Shown here: in pieces, positions 53,563 to 61,849 of the stretch | How the letters are laid out: each line of letters starts with the position of its first letter | Position numbering within the stretch: position 1 is the first letter of the stretch | Source: an uncultured Solirubrobacterales bacterium | GTDB lineage: Bacteria > Actinomycetota > Thermoleophilia > Solirubrobacterales > 70-9 | Reading direction: 5' to 3' | Assembly: GCA_903933815.1 (NCBI GenBank) | Contig: CAIZLN010000057.1 | Span: 1-64,000, forward strand | Length of the DNA: 64,000 bases | Translations under genes and position numbers: made by a program | The notes under the pieces: model-generated | What the model saw: only the letters and a program-made list of their open reading frames with translations | Told to the model about the DNA's origin: nothing | Database searches by the model: none

Positions 53563-54495
53563 GTGTCGAAAGCACAGTTTCCAGATGAGACCGATGAAAG
53601 TGGCGCTTTCGTCCGGCAGCAGAGTGTGTTCCGCCAGAAAGTAAGTGCTGACGGCTCCTCTTCCTTTCCGGCAGAGTCCGGCCGGTACCACCTCTATGTA
53701 TCGCTGGCCTGCCCGTGGGCCTCGCGAGCGGTCATTTTTCGCAAGCTGAAGGGGCTCGAAGGTGCGATCGGCATGACGGTGGTTGATCCCGTCCGCGACG
53801 ATCGTGGCTGGCGGTTTACCGGTGACGACCCCGACCCGGTCAACGGCTTCGATTATCTGGCCGAGGCCTACGGGCTGAGCGATCCCGGGTTCAATGGTCG
53901 GGTCAGCGTGCCGCTGCTCTGGGATTGTGAGGAGAACACAGCAGTCAACAACGAAAGCTCCGAAGTGATCCGCATGCTGAACTCCGAGTTCAACGAGTGG
54001 GCCGGTGAACCGGGCCTCGACCTGTACCCCGAGGGTCTGCGTGACGAGATCGACCGGATCAACGAGCGCGTCTACGACAGCATCAACAACGGCGTATATC
54101 GCTGCGGCTTCGCTACGACCCAGTCTGCGTATGAGGAGGCCTTCGTCGAACTGTTTGGAGCCCTTGACTGGGCCGATGATCTTCTTGCCGTGCGCCGCTA
54201 TCTGGCGGGCGACCGGATCACCGAGGCCGACTGGAGGCTTTTCGTCACTCTGGTCCGTTTTGATGCCGTCTATGTCGGCCACTTCAAGTGCAACCAGAGG
54301 CGAATCGCCGACTACGAAAACCTGTCCGGCTACCTGCGCGAGCTCTACCAGTACCCCGGCATCCGCGAGACCGTCGACTTCGATCAAATCAAGCGTCACT
54401 ACTACGTCACCCACCCGGGAATCAACCCCACACAGGTCGTGCCGATGGGTCCGGTTCTCGACCTCGACTCGCCGCCCGGCCGCGACCACCTCTGA
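53563..54495 (+). CDS. Glutathionyl-hydroquinone-reductase-family protein (YqjG/ECM4-like)
   Basis: The 310-residue enzyme has the omega/xi-class GST fold with catalytic C50 in SLACPWASR and the partner segments VPLLWDCEENTAVNNESSEVIRM and ITEADWRLFVTLVRFD. The family reduces thiol adducts of hydroquinones. Since actinobacteria use mycothiol, that may be the co-substrate (inference). The GTG start has GAAAGG five nt upstream. A small GTTGC-CTAA-GCAAC hairpin (53537-53550) lies upstream and could be regulatory. Confidence 0.9.
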   Translation: MSKAQFPDETDESGAFVRQQSVFRQKVSADGSSSFPAESGRYHLYVSLACPWASRAVIFRKLKGLEGAIGMTVVDPVRDDRGWRFTGDDPDPVNGFDYLAEAYGLSDPGFNGRVSVPLLWDCEENTAVNNESSEVIRMLNSEFNEWAGEPGLDLYPEGLRDEIDRINERVYDSINNGVYRCGFATTQSAYEEAFVELFGALDWADDLLAVRRYLAGDRITEADWRLFVTLVRFDAVYVGHFKCNQRRIADYENLSGYLRELYQYPGIRETVDFDQIKRHYYVTHPGINPTQVVPMGPVLDLDSPPGRDHL

Positions 54496-54550
54496 ACCGG
54501 AGCGGGTCGGCAGTCTGTAGTCAGGCCCGTCAACGGTAAGAATGGGACCG

Positions 54551-54907
54551 ATGGCAAGAAAGAAAAAGCGGACCCGGTCCAGTCCGAGGCTGAAGTCGCC
54601 GGTATCCACCTACGCCGACGCCGAGGGAAATGTGCTGGCCCTCCGCCAGGTGATCAGCCAGGGTTCAGTGGCGAAGGTCCGCGAAGAGATGGTCAACCAG
54701 GCCGCCAACGTGGAGGACATCTGGCAGCGTCGCACCGAGATTCTGTTCGAGCGGCTGGCGGTTTCCTGGGAAATCTCCGGGCTGCCGCTTGAAGATCAGA
54801 AGATGCTGCTCGGCCGCTACCGCATGGCCGATCCCGAGACAAAACAGTGGGTCCGGCAGACGATTGCGGAGCACGTACAGGAGTTCATCCCCGAACTGGA
54901 GTCCTGA
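54551..54907 (+). CDS. Conserved hypothetical protein, basic N-terminus
   Basis: A ~118-residue soluble protein with a Lys/Arg-rich N-terminus (ARKKKRTRSSPR) and a helical domain (QVISQGSVAKVREEMVNQAAN, AVSWEISGLPLEDQKMLLGRYRM). An ATG at 54542 would add three residues. I cannot assign a family. It lies 46 bp after the reductase gene. Confidence 0.6.
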   Translation: MARKKKRTRSSPRLKSPVSTYADAEGNVLALRQVISQGSVAKVREEMVNQAANVEDIWQRRTEILFERLAVSWEISGLPLEDQKMLLGRYRMADPETKQWVRQTIAEHVQEFIPELES

Positions 54908-54990
54908 GAAGGTCTTCGCTGGAGCCGGAAACGGCTTCCCGATCTGACAACGGGGCGGCGGGTTGCGCCGATACCCCCTCAGCCGTCACC

Positions 54991-56127
54991 ATGTCTGCCG
55001 TGGGCGTGCTGGACGACATACTCGTAGCCGACTTCAGTCGTGTGCTGGCGGGGCCGCTGGCGGCGATGAACCTCGGTGACCTCGGCGCCGAGGTGGTCAA
55101 GGTAGAGCCGCCAGGAGGTGACGAAACCAGATCGTGGATGCCTCCGGTTGACCAACTCGGACGTTCGACCTATTTCCTCTCGGTCAACCGCAACAAGACT
55201 TCGATCGTGCTTGATCTCAAGGAGGAGGCCGACCTTGACGTTGCCCGTAGCCTGGTGCGAGAGGCCGACGTCGTCGTGGAGAACTTCCGGCCAAACACGA
55301 TGGAAAAGTTTGGCCTTGACTACCGGACGGTTTCGAAAGGTAATCCCGGAGTGGTCTACTGCTCGATCTCCGGGTTCGGAGAGGGAGAGGGTGCGACGCT
55401 GCCAGGGTACGACCCGTTGGTGGAAGCCGTCAGTGGCCTGATGTCCGTAACCGGTCCGGCCAGCGGAGAGGCGAGCAAGGTCGGTGTGGCGGTCGTCGAT
55501 GTGCTGGCCGGGATGAACGCGGTGACGGGAATTCTTGCCGCACTGCTCAGGAGGAATGAGACCGGCCTGGGACAGCGGGTTGAGATCAACCTGCTTTCAA
55601 CCGCTCTGGCCGGTCTGGCCAATCAGTCCGGGTCGTTCCTTGCGACCGGTGTTTCCCCGACCCGCCACGGCAACGCTCACCCGAGCATTGAACCGTTCGG
55701 AACCTTTCGGGCCTCGGACGGACCATTGATGATCTGTGCGGGTAACGAACAGCAGTTCCGCAGCCTTGCCGGGGCCCTCGGACTTCCGGGCCTCCCTGAT
55801 GAAGAGAGGTTCTCTTCGAATCCGGCGAGAGTTGAACACAGGGACGCTTTGCGCTCCTTGATCGAGGAACGGCTTTCTGGCCAGTCTGTTCAGGAGTGGT
55901 CAGCGATCTTCACCCGGACCGGGGTTCCGGCCGGGCCGGTGAATGATGTCGGAGGAGGCTTCGCCATGGCCGAGGATCTGGGACTCAAGCCGGTGGATGA
56001 GTTCGATTCCGTCAGGACAGTCGCCTCCCCGATCGGCCTTTCGGCGTCTCCGGCCTCAACCCGGCTGCCTCCTCCCGATCTCGATGAGCACGGTTCACAG
56101 ATCCGGGAGCGTTTTTCCAGCGGCTGA
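54991..56127 (+). CDS. CaiB/BaiF family CoA-transferase
   Basis: The 378-residue enzyme has the family III CoA-transferase signature: ADFSRVLAGPLAAMNLGDLGAEVVKVEPPGGDETR (catalytic Asp region follows), VVVENFRPNTMEKFGLDY and the C-terminal FTRTGVPAGPVNDV. It moves CoA between carboxylic acids; the substrate pair is unknown. The start at 54991 fits the family N-terminus. It sits downstream of the conserved hypothetical gene. Confidence 0.9.
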   Translation: MSAVGVLDDILVADFSRVLAGPLAAMNLGDLGAEVVKVEPPGGDETRSWMPPVDQLGRSTYFLSVNRNKTSIVLDLKEEADLDVARSLVREADVVVENFRPNTMEKFGLDYRTVSKGNPGVVYCSISGFGEGEGATLPGYDPLVEAVSGLMSVTGPASGEASKVGVAVVDVLAGMNAVTGILAALLRRNETGLGQRVEINLLSTALAGLANQSGSFLATGVSPTRHGNAHPSIEPFGTFRASDGPLMICAGNEQQFRSLAGALGLPGLPDEERFSSNPARVEHRDALRSLIEERLSGQSVQEWSAIFTRTGVPAGPVNDVGGGFAMAEDLGLKPVDEFDSVRTVASPIGLSASPASTRLPPPDLDEHGSQIRERFSSG

Positions 56128-56310
56128 AAGTCAGCCCTTGATTTACGGGAAGGGCTCTGATGCCCTCGCGACACTGAGCACCGCGAGGACGGTCTTTGTC
56201 CCTGTCACAGCCCGCCCCCGCCAAAGTGCTGCCGGGCCGCCACCGGGGAAATCATGTTCCCCCGTGCTGCGGTTCGACGCGGGCGACCGCAAGGGTGCCA
56301 AACTTGGATC

Positions 56311-57300
56311 GTGGATCTGAATGCACTCGACACCTACCTGAGCGAGCACGACTTGCCCTCCTGGCGCACCGACCAGGTCTGGGAGTGGCTGGCCCGGGGC
56401 GCTGGATCCTTTGACGAGATGAGCAACCTTCCAGCCGGTCTTCGGGCCGAGCTGGCCGCAAGACTCCCGATCTCGACACTGGAGGTGGATGCTTCGGCGA
56501 AGTCGGTCGACGGCACCGAGAAGGCCCTTTTTCTGACCGGCGACCGTCGTCCGGTCGAGGCGGTGCTGATGCGCTACCGGGACGGCCGGCGATCGCTCTG
56601 CCTCTCGAGCCAGTCCGGCTGCCCGCTGACCTGCACCTTCTGTGCCACTGGCACGATGAAGTTCGGCCGCAATCTCACCGAGTCCGAGATTCTCGATCAG
56701 GCGCTTCACTTCCGTCGGATCGAACCCGTAAACCATGCCGTCTTCATGGGAATGGGCGAGCCGATGATGAACCTTGACAACGTGCTCGCCGTCTGCGAGC
56801 GGCTGCCCGGGATCGGGATAGCCAACTCCCACACGACGATCTCGACCGTCGGCTGGCTGCCGGGTATCCAGCGGGTGATCACAGAGGGGCCCGCCGTGCG
56901 GCTCGCTCTCTCGCTTCATGCCCCGAACGACGAACTGCGATCAAAGATCATGCCGGTCAACGAGCGCTACCCGATCGCCGACGTGGTCGGTGCCTGCCGT
57001 GAGTGGCGCCAGGTGCGCAAGCGCAAGGTTTTCATCGAGTACCTGATGCTGGACGGGGTAAACGACAGCCGTGAGCTGGCCCACGAACTGGCCGACCTGC
57101 TGCTGCCGAAGAACGACTTCAAGGTGAACCTGATCCCGTACAACCCGAGCGGGAACGAGTACCAGGGCTCCTCACGGGAGGCGATCGAGCGGTTCAGGAG
57201 CACCTTGATGAACCGGGGTATCCACGCCACCGTGCGGCTCACCCGTGGCCGCGACATCGACGCCGCCTGCGGCCAGCTGGCAGCCAGAGCGGCCGCCTGA
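56311..57300 (+). CDS. rlmN: 23S rRNA (adenine-2503-C2)-methyltransferase RlmN
   Basis: The 329-residue radical-SAM enzyme has C104-x3-C108-x2-C111 (CPLTCTFC), the methyl-carrier cysteine pair C97 (LCLSSQSG) and C320 (AACGQL), and the motif FMGMGEPMMNLDNV. It methylates A2503 of 23S rRNA (and A37 of some tRNAs). GTG at 56311 gives the usual N-terminus; ATG at 56254 would add 19 basic residues. Confidence 0.92.
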   Translation: MDLNALDTYLSEHDLPSWRTDQVWEWLARGAGSFDEMSNLPAGLRAELAARLPISTLEVDASAKSVDGTEKALFLTGDRRPVEAVLMRYRDGRRSLCLSSQSGCPLTCTFCATGTMKFGRNLTESEILDQALHFRRIEPVNHAVFMGMGEPMMNLDNVLAVCERLPGIGIANSHTTISTVGWLPGIQRVITEGPAVRLALSLHAPNDELRSKIMPVNERYPIADVVGACREWRQVRKRKVFIEYLMLDGVNDSRELAHELADLLLPKNDFKVNLIPYNPSGNEYQGSSREAIERFRSTLMNRGIHATVRLTRGRDIDAACGQLAARAAA

Positions 57301-57353
57301 CTACCGCTCATCGCTCCGGCCCGGTCCGACGGTAGACCGCCTGGCCTCGATAT

Positions 57354-57863
57354 CTAGCTGGCGGTGGCCCGGGAGAGTGCGTCAAGATCGCGCTGGCGCT
57401 GGAGGGACTCCTCGATCACTTCGAGTGCCGCCTCCTTCGGGTACCAGCCATCGACATCGACGTGCTTTCCTTCGGGCTGCTTGTAGACGGAGAAAAAGTG
57501 GGAGATCTCGTCACGCAGCTGTTCGGGCAGCATGTCCAGCGATGCGACCCAGCTCCAGTTGGGGTCCTCGGCCGGCACGCACAGAACCTTGTCGTCGATC
57601 TGGCCTTCGTCCTTCATTCTGAAGATCCCGATCGGGGTGGCGGGGATGATGCAGCCCGGGAAAGTCGGCTCGGAGACGCAGACCATGGCATCGAGTGGAT
57701 CTCCGTCGGCCCCCATTGTGTTAGGCACAAAGCCGTAATCCACCGGGTAAACCATCGAAGAGAAGAGAAAACGGTCAAGCTTGATCCCCCCGAGTTCGGG
57801 ATCGTATTCGTACTTGTTGCGGCTCCCCTTGGGAACTTCGACAACGATATTGAGGTCACTCAA
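57354..57863 (-). CDS. ppa: Inorganic pyrophosphatase (family I)
   Basis: The 169-residue enzyme has the family signature DGDPLDAMV and KYEYDPELGGIKLDR, VDYGFVPNT, and the C-terminal KHVDVDGW motif. It hydrolyses pyrophosphate made by biosynthetic reactions, using Mg2+. It is cytosolic and convergent with rlmN. Confidence 0.96.
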   Translation of the reverse strand: MSDLNIVVEVPKGSRNKYEYDPELGGIKLDRFLFSSMVYPVDYGFVPNTMGADGDPLDAMVCVSEPTFPGCIIPATPIGIFRMKDEGQIDDKVLCVPAEDPNWSWVASLDMLPEQLRDEISHFFSVYKQPEGKHVDVDGWYPKEAALEVIEESLQRQRDLDALSRATAS

Positions 57864-57902
57864 AGTTGTTTTTCCTGCCCTGTAGTTTGAATTTTCGGCC
57901 CC

Positions 57903-59354
57903 TCAGCCCCCGAGCAGCATACGCTCGGAGGGTCGCTCGACCGGTCGCCAGGGGTCATTCCACTCACAGATGCCTTTGACCAGGCGGTTTGCGGCGGTCG
58001 GACCCCAGCTTCCCTTTTCGTACGGGTCAACCTTGCCGGGGTTGTCGAGCAGTGGCTGAACGATGCGCCAGGTCTCCTCAATCGCGTCGGCGTTGGTGAA
58101 GAGGTCGAACCGGCCGTGAATCGCGTCGTCCAGCAGCCTCTCGTAAGGCTCGGGCTCGGTGCCCGGCTCCTTTTCGAACAGCACGTCCAGGTCAGCCGGC
58201 TCGAAGACATCTTCACCGGCGGCTTTGGCGATGAAGCGCATTCTCGCGCCCGGCTGAGGGTCAATCCGGATCACCATCTGGTTGTGCCCGGGTTTGTGGC
58301 CATCTCCGATGCCGACGCCGGGTGGCCGTTTGAAGACAACCCGGACCTCGGTGTGCTTGACCGGCAGGTACTTGCCTGTCCGCAGGAAAAACGGAACGCC
58401 GGACCATCGCCAGTTGTCGATTTCCAGCTGAAGCGCGGCGTAAGTCTCGACGTTTGAATCATCGGCCACCTCGGGGATGTCGCGGTAGCCGACGTACTGT
58501 CCGCGGACGCAGTGGGCAGGGTCGGCAGCGCTCATGGACTGGAAGAGCTCGAGCTTCTTGGCGCGTATCGAGTCGTGCTGGTTGCTGCTCGGCGGCTCGA
58601 TCGCGATCAACGCCAGTACCTGGAGCATGTGGTTTTGCACGACGTCGCGGATTGCTCCGACATCCTCGTAGAACCGGCCACGGTCTTCGACACCGAAGCT
58701 CTCGGCCATCGTCATCTGGACATATGCGACATGGTCGCGGTTCCAAACCGGTTCGAGGATCGAGTTGGCAAAGCGCAGGTAGGTGATGTCCATGACCGGC
58801 TCCTTGCCGAGGTAATGGTCAATCCGCAGGATCTGGTCCTCGCTCAGGTATCTGGTGAGGTCAGCCTGCAGGGCCCGGGCCGAGGCGAGGTCGTGCCCGA
58901 ACGGTTTCTCGATCACGAAGCGGCCCTTCGCTGTCAGCCCCGCCGCGTTGAGCTGGTGGATGATCGGGGAGAAGAGGACCGGCGGTACCTCGAGGTAGAA
59001 GATCGGCCGCTGGTACGACTCCAGCTCCCCGGCCAGCGTCTCGTAGGTCGAGGAATCGTCGAAGTTTCCGGCGACGAAGCGCATCCGGGCGGCGAGGCGG
59101 GCGAAGACTTCTTCGTCGACTTCACCGAGCGTGTCGATGATTGACTCATGGGCGCGCTGCCGCATCGTCTCGTGCCCCCAGTCGGTGCGTCTGCCGACTC
59201 CGATCACCGGGCAGTCGAGCTTCCCTCGTTTCTCGAGGCGATAGAGAGCCCGGAAGGTCATCTTCCGGGCCAGGTCTCCGGTGATGCCGAAGATGACCAG
59301 GGCGTCGCTGGCCGCCTGATCACCACCATCGTTCGTTTGCCGTTTCTTGCTCAT
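57903..59354 (-). CDS. zwf: Glucose-6-phosphate 1-dehydrogenase
   Basis: The 483-residue enzyme has the NADP fold (FGITGDLARKM), EKPFG, the catalytic region RIDHYLGKEPV and the C-terminal family blocks. It oxidises glucose-6-phosphate to the lactone, making NADPH. ATG at 59354 gives the correct N-terminus; the frame stays open far upstream but that part is not coding. It is divergent from gnd-pgl, completing the oxidative pentose-phosphate set. Confidence 0.96.
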   Translation of the reverse strand: MSKKRQTNDGGDQAASDALVIFGITGDLARKMTFRALYRLEKRGKLDCPVIGVGRRTDWGHETMRQRAHESIIDTLGEVDEEVFARLAARMRFVAGNFDDSSTYETLAGELESYQRPIFYLEVPPVLFSPIIHQLNAAGLTAKGRFVIEKPFGHDLASARALQADLTRYLSEDQILRIDHYLGKEPVMDITYLRFANSILEPVWNRDHVAYVQMTMAESFGVEDRGRFYEDVGAIRDVVQNHMLQVLALIAIEPPSSNQHDSIRAKKLELFQSMSAADPAHCVRGQYVGYRDIPEVADDSNVETYAALQLEIDNWRWSGVPFFLRTGKYLPVKHTEVRVVFKRPPGVGIGDGHKPGHNQMVIRIDPQPGARMRFIAKAAGEDVFEPADLDVLFEKEPGTEPEPYERLLDDAIHGRFDLFTNADAIEETWRIVQPLLDNPGKVDPYEKGSWGPTAANRLVKGICEWNDPWRPVERPSERMLLGG

Positions 59355-59429
59355 GCCGGGCAGCGTACCTGTGCCCGGTCGGCTGGTGCCGGTCGCTTCG
59401 ATGGCCGGTGCCGTGCTTAGTATGCGGGC

Positions 59430-60467
59430 ATGGAAATAGGAATAGTCGGTCTTGGACGGATGGGGGCAAACATCGCCCGAAGGCTCATGCAGGACGGGCA
59501 CAGCTGTGTGGTGTACGACGTCAATCCGGACGCCGCCACCGCTCTGGGGGAAGAGGGCGCTGTCGCGGCCACTGACCTGGCTGATCTTGCGGCGAAGCTG
59601 AGCGCACCGCGCACTGTCTGGGTGATGGTTCCCGCCGGGGAGATAACCCGGAACACTATCTCCGCCGTGGCGTCCGAGCTGGAGTCCGGAGATGCCGTGA
59701 TCGACGGAGGCAACACCTACTACCGCGACGACATCCGGATTGCCGCCGATCTGTCCGAGAGCGGGATCGACCACCTCGACTGCGGAACCAGCGGTGGGGT
59801 GTTCGGGCTTGAGCGTGGCTACTGCCTGATGATCGGCGGACCGGAGTCCGCATATCGCCGCAACGAGCCGATATTCGAGACTCTGGCTCCGGGCGTCGGT
59901 GAAGCTCCGCGTACTCCAGGGCTCACCGGTGAGGTTTCTCCAGCCGAAAAGGGCTACCTCTACTGCGGTCAGGCCGGAGCGGGCCACTTCGTGAAGATGG
60001 TCCACAACGGGATTGAGTACGGGATCATGGCTGCATTTGCCGAGGGGCTGAACATCCTTGAGAACGCCGACGCCGGCAAGGTAAGCCGGGATGGAGACGC
60101 CGAGACCGCTCCGCTCGACCAGCCCGAGTACTACCAGTACGACATTGACATCCCCGAGGTCGCTGAAGTCTGGCGGCGCGGAAGCGTGGTCGGCTCCTGG
60201 CTTCTGGACCTGACCGCTGCGGCGCTGGCCGAGTCGCCTGACCTCAAGGAGTTCTCCGGACGGGTCTCGGATTCCGGCGAGGGTCGGTGGACATCTATCG
60301 CCGCGATCGAAGAAGGGGTCCCGGCGCCGGTTCTGACGGCTGCTCTTTATGAACGCTTTTCCTCCCGGGGATTGGGCGATTTCGGCGACAAGGTGTTGTC
60401 GGCTATGCGCAAGCAGTTCGGTGGTCATGACGAAAAGCCCGCCGATCCTGCTGGCGGAGGAAGCTGA
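59430..60467 (+). CDS. gnd: 6-phosphogluconate dehydrogenase (short GndA type)
   Basis: The 345-residue enzyme starts with GIVGLGRMGANI, then DGGNTYYRDD, DCGTSGGVFGLERGYCLMIGG and KMVHNGIEYGIM, which is the short bacterial class. It oxidatively decarboxylates 6-phosphogluconate to ribulose-5-phosphate. It is 6 bp before the phosphogluconolactonase gene and divergent from zwf. Confidence 0.95.
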   Translation: MEIGIVGLGRMGANIARRLMQDGHSCVVYDVNPDAATALGEEGAVAATDLADLAAKLSAPRTVWVMVPAGEITRNTISAVASELESGDAVIDGGNTYYRDDIRIAADLSESGIDHLDCGTSGGVFGLERGYCLMIGGPESAYRRNEPIFETLAPGVGEAPRTPGLTGEVSPAEKGYLYCGQAGAGHFVKMVHNGIEYGIMAAFAEGLNILENADAGKVSRDGDAETAPLDQPEYYQYDIDIPEVAEVWRRGSVVGSWLLDLTAAALAESPDLKEFSGRVSDSGEGRWTSIAAIEEGVPAPVLTAALYERFSSRGLGDFGDKVLSAMRKQFGGHDEKPADPAGGGS

Positions 60468-60473
60468 TCCGCG

Positions 60474-61151
60474 ATGCTGGTCAGGGCAGTCGCTGACGAA
60501 GAGGAGGCCGCCCGCACGGCCGCTGCGCTCATCGAGGTTACCGCCGCCGAGGCGATCGCTGAACGGGGCTGTTTCAACTTCGCGGTCAGTGGGGGCAGGA
60601 CGCCGTGGAAGACCCTGGAGCTTCTGTCGGACGGTGGTATGGACTGGTCACGCACCAATCTCTTCCAGGTCGATGAACGCCTCGCTCCGACTGGCAGCCC
60701 CGAGCGTAATCTCACCCACCTGGTCCTGAGCCTGCCGCTCGCGTGCCAGGTCGCCATCCGGCCGATGCCGGTCGGGGCTGCAGATCCTGATTCAGCTTCC
60801 CTGGAATACGAGGATTCGCTCCCTGAAAGGTTTGATCTGATTCACCTCGGGCTGGGGCCGGACGGACACACGGCATCGCTCATCCCCGGGGATCCTGTGC
60901 TCGAGGTGGACGACCGTGATGTTGCCCTGACCACCGGTGAATATCAGGGCACCCGGCGCATGACGCTTACCTACCCCGCAATCAATCGCGCCCGGAAACT
61001 GCTCTTTTTGGTCACCGGCGACGAGAAGTCAGAGGCCCTCCGGAAGCTGCTGGCCGGAGACCATTCGATACCGGCCGGCCGGGTTACCGGCAAGGTCTCG
61101 TTCCTGGTCACGGACCTGCCGGTTACGGAAGGCGAACTTGCCGGGAGCTAA
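60474..61151 (+). CDS. pgl: 6-phosphogluconolactonase
   Basis: The 225-residue enzyme has FAVSGGRTPWKTLELL, VDERLAPTGSPERN and GLGPDGHTASLIPG, typical of the PGL/DevB family. It hydrolyses 6-phosphogluconolactone between Zwf and Gnd. It directly follows gnd and lies 4 bp before the channel gene. Confidence 0.94.
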   Translation: MLVRAVADEEEAARTAAALIEVTAAEAIAERGCFNFAVSGGRTPWKTLELLSDGGMDWSRTNLFQVDERLAPTGSPERNLTHLVLSLPLACQVAIRPMPVGAADPDSASLEYEDSLPERFDLIHLGLGPDGHTASLIPGDPVLEVDDRDVALTTGEYQGTRRMTLTYPAINRARKLLFLVTGDEKSEALRKLLAGDHSIPAGRVTGKVSFLVTDLPVTEGELAGS

Positions 61152-61155
61152 CCGG

Positions 61156-61842
61156 ATGGCCGGGAGATACGGCGCTGCGCTGCTGCTGCTGATCGTGGCT
61201 CTCGTCTACACGATGGCCGTGCAGGAGGGCGAGTGGCGGGTCATTGCTGCCATGGCGCTGCAAGGACTGGCGCTGGTGGCGGTCCTGCGCGCCTCGCGGA
61301 CCGATTCGAGACTGGTCTGGGCGCTGACAGCGTTTTTTGTTTTCCTTTTTATCGCCGGAGTCGTCGATGCGATATTCGTCGCTGCGGACGAACCCGGTTT
61401 TGTCCGGGTGAGCATTCTTGCCATTGTGCTCGGAACGCTGCCGGTGATCGCGTTCGGGCTTGTGCGGCAGGTAAAGGCCGAGCAAAAAATCACGGTACAG
61501 ACGATGATGGGCGTACTCTGCGCCTACCTGCTGATCACGACCGTTTTCGCTTACTCCTATGCGGTGCTCGGTGAGTTCGGCGACGGGCCGTTCTTCTCTC
61601 AGGGCGAGCAGTGGAACCAGGTAAGCGACTACCTCTACTACAGCCTGATTACGATCACCACGGTCGGCATGGGGGATCTCACGCCTGCCACTCAGGTGGG
61701 TCGCTCACTGACGGCAGCCGAGGCCTTGGTCGGGCAGATCTACATGGTCACCGTGGTTGCGGTGATCGTCTCCAATCTCGGACGCTCCAGCGCCCCGAAA
61801 GTGTCTGACCAGGCTTCCCGGCCGGACAGAGAGAAGGGTTAA
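61156..61842 (+). CDS. Potassium-channel-family membrane protein
   Basis: The 228-residue protein has several N-terminal helices and a two-helix pore unit with the filter TTVGMGDLTP, in which the usual Tyr of TVGYG is Met. It should form a K+ or related cation channel. ATG at 61156 follows the pgl gene; an ATG at 61138 would overlap it. It precedes the antiporter gene by 7 bp, suggesting shared ion homeostasis. Confidence 0.85.
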   Translation: MAGRYGAALLLLIVALVYTMAVQEGEWRVIAAMALQGLALVAVLRASRTDSRLVWALTAFFVFLFIAGVVDAIFVAADEPGFVRVSILAIVLGTLPVIAFGLVRQVKAEQKITVQTMMGVLCAYLLITTVFAYSYAVLGEFGDGPFFSQGEQWNQVSDYLYYSLITITTVGMGDLTPATQVGRSLTAAEALVGQIYMVTVVAVIVSNLGRSSAPKVSDQASRPDREKG

Positions 61843-61849
61843 TCCGTCG

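Noticed and set aside
56132-56156. Hairpin AGCCCTT/AAGGGCT after the CoA-transferase gene
   Set aside because: Short stem, no U-tract; not strong enough to call a terminator.
57903-60428. 841-codon open frame extending zwf upstream
   Set aside because: The first ~358 codons are antisense to gnd and lack homology-like features; ATG at 59354 gives the normal G6PD N-terminus.
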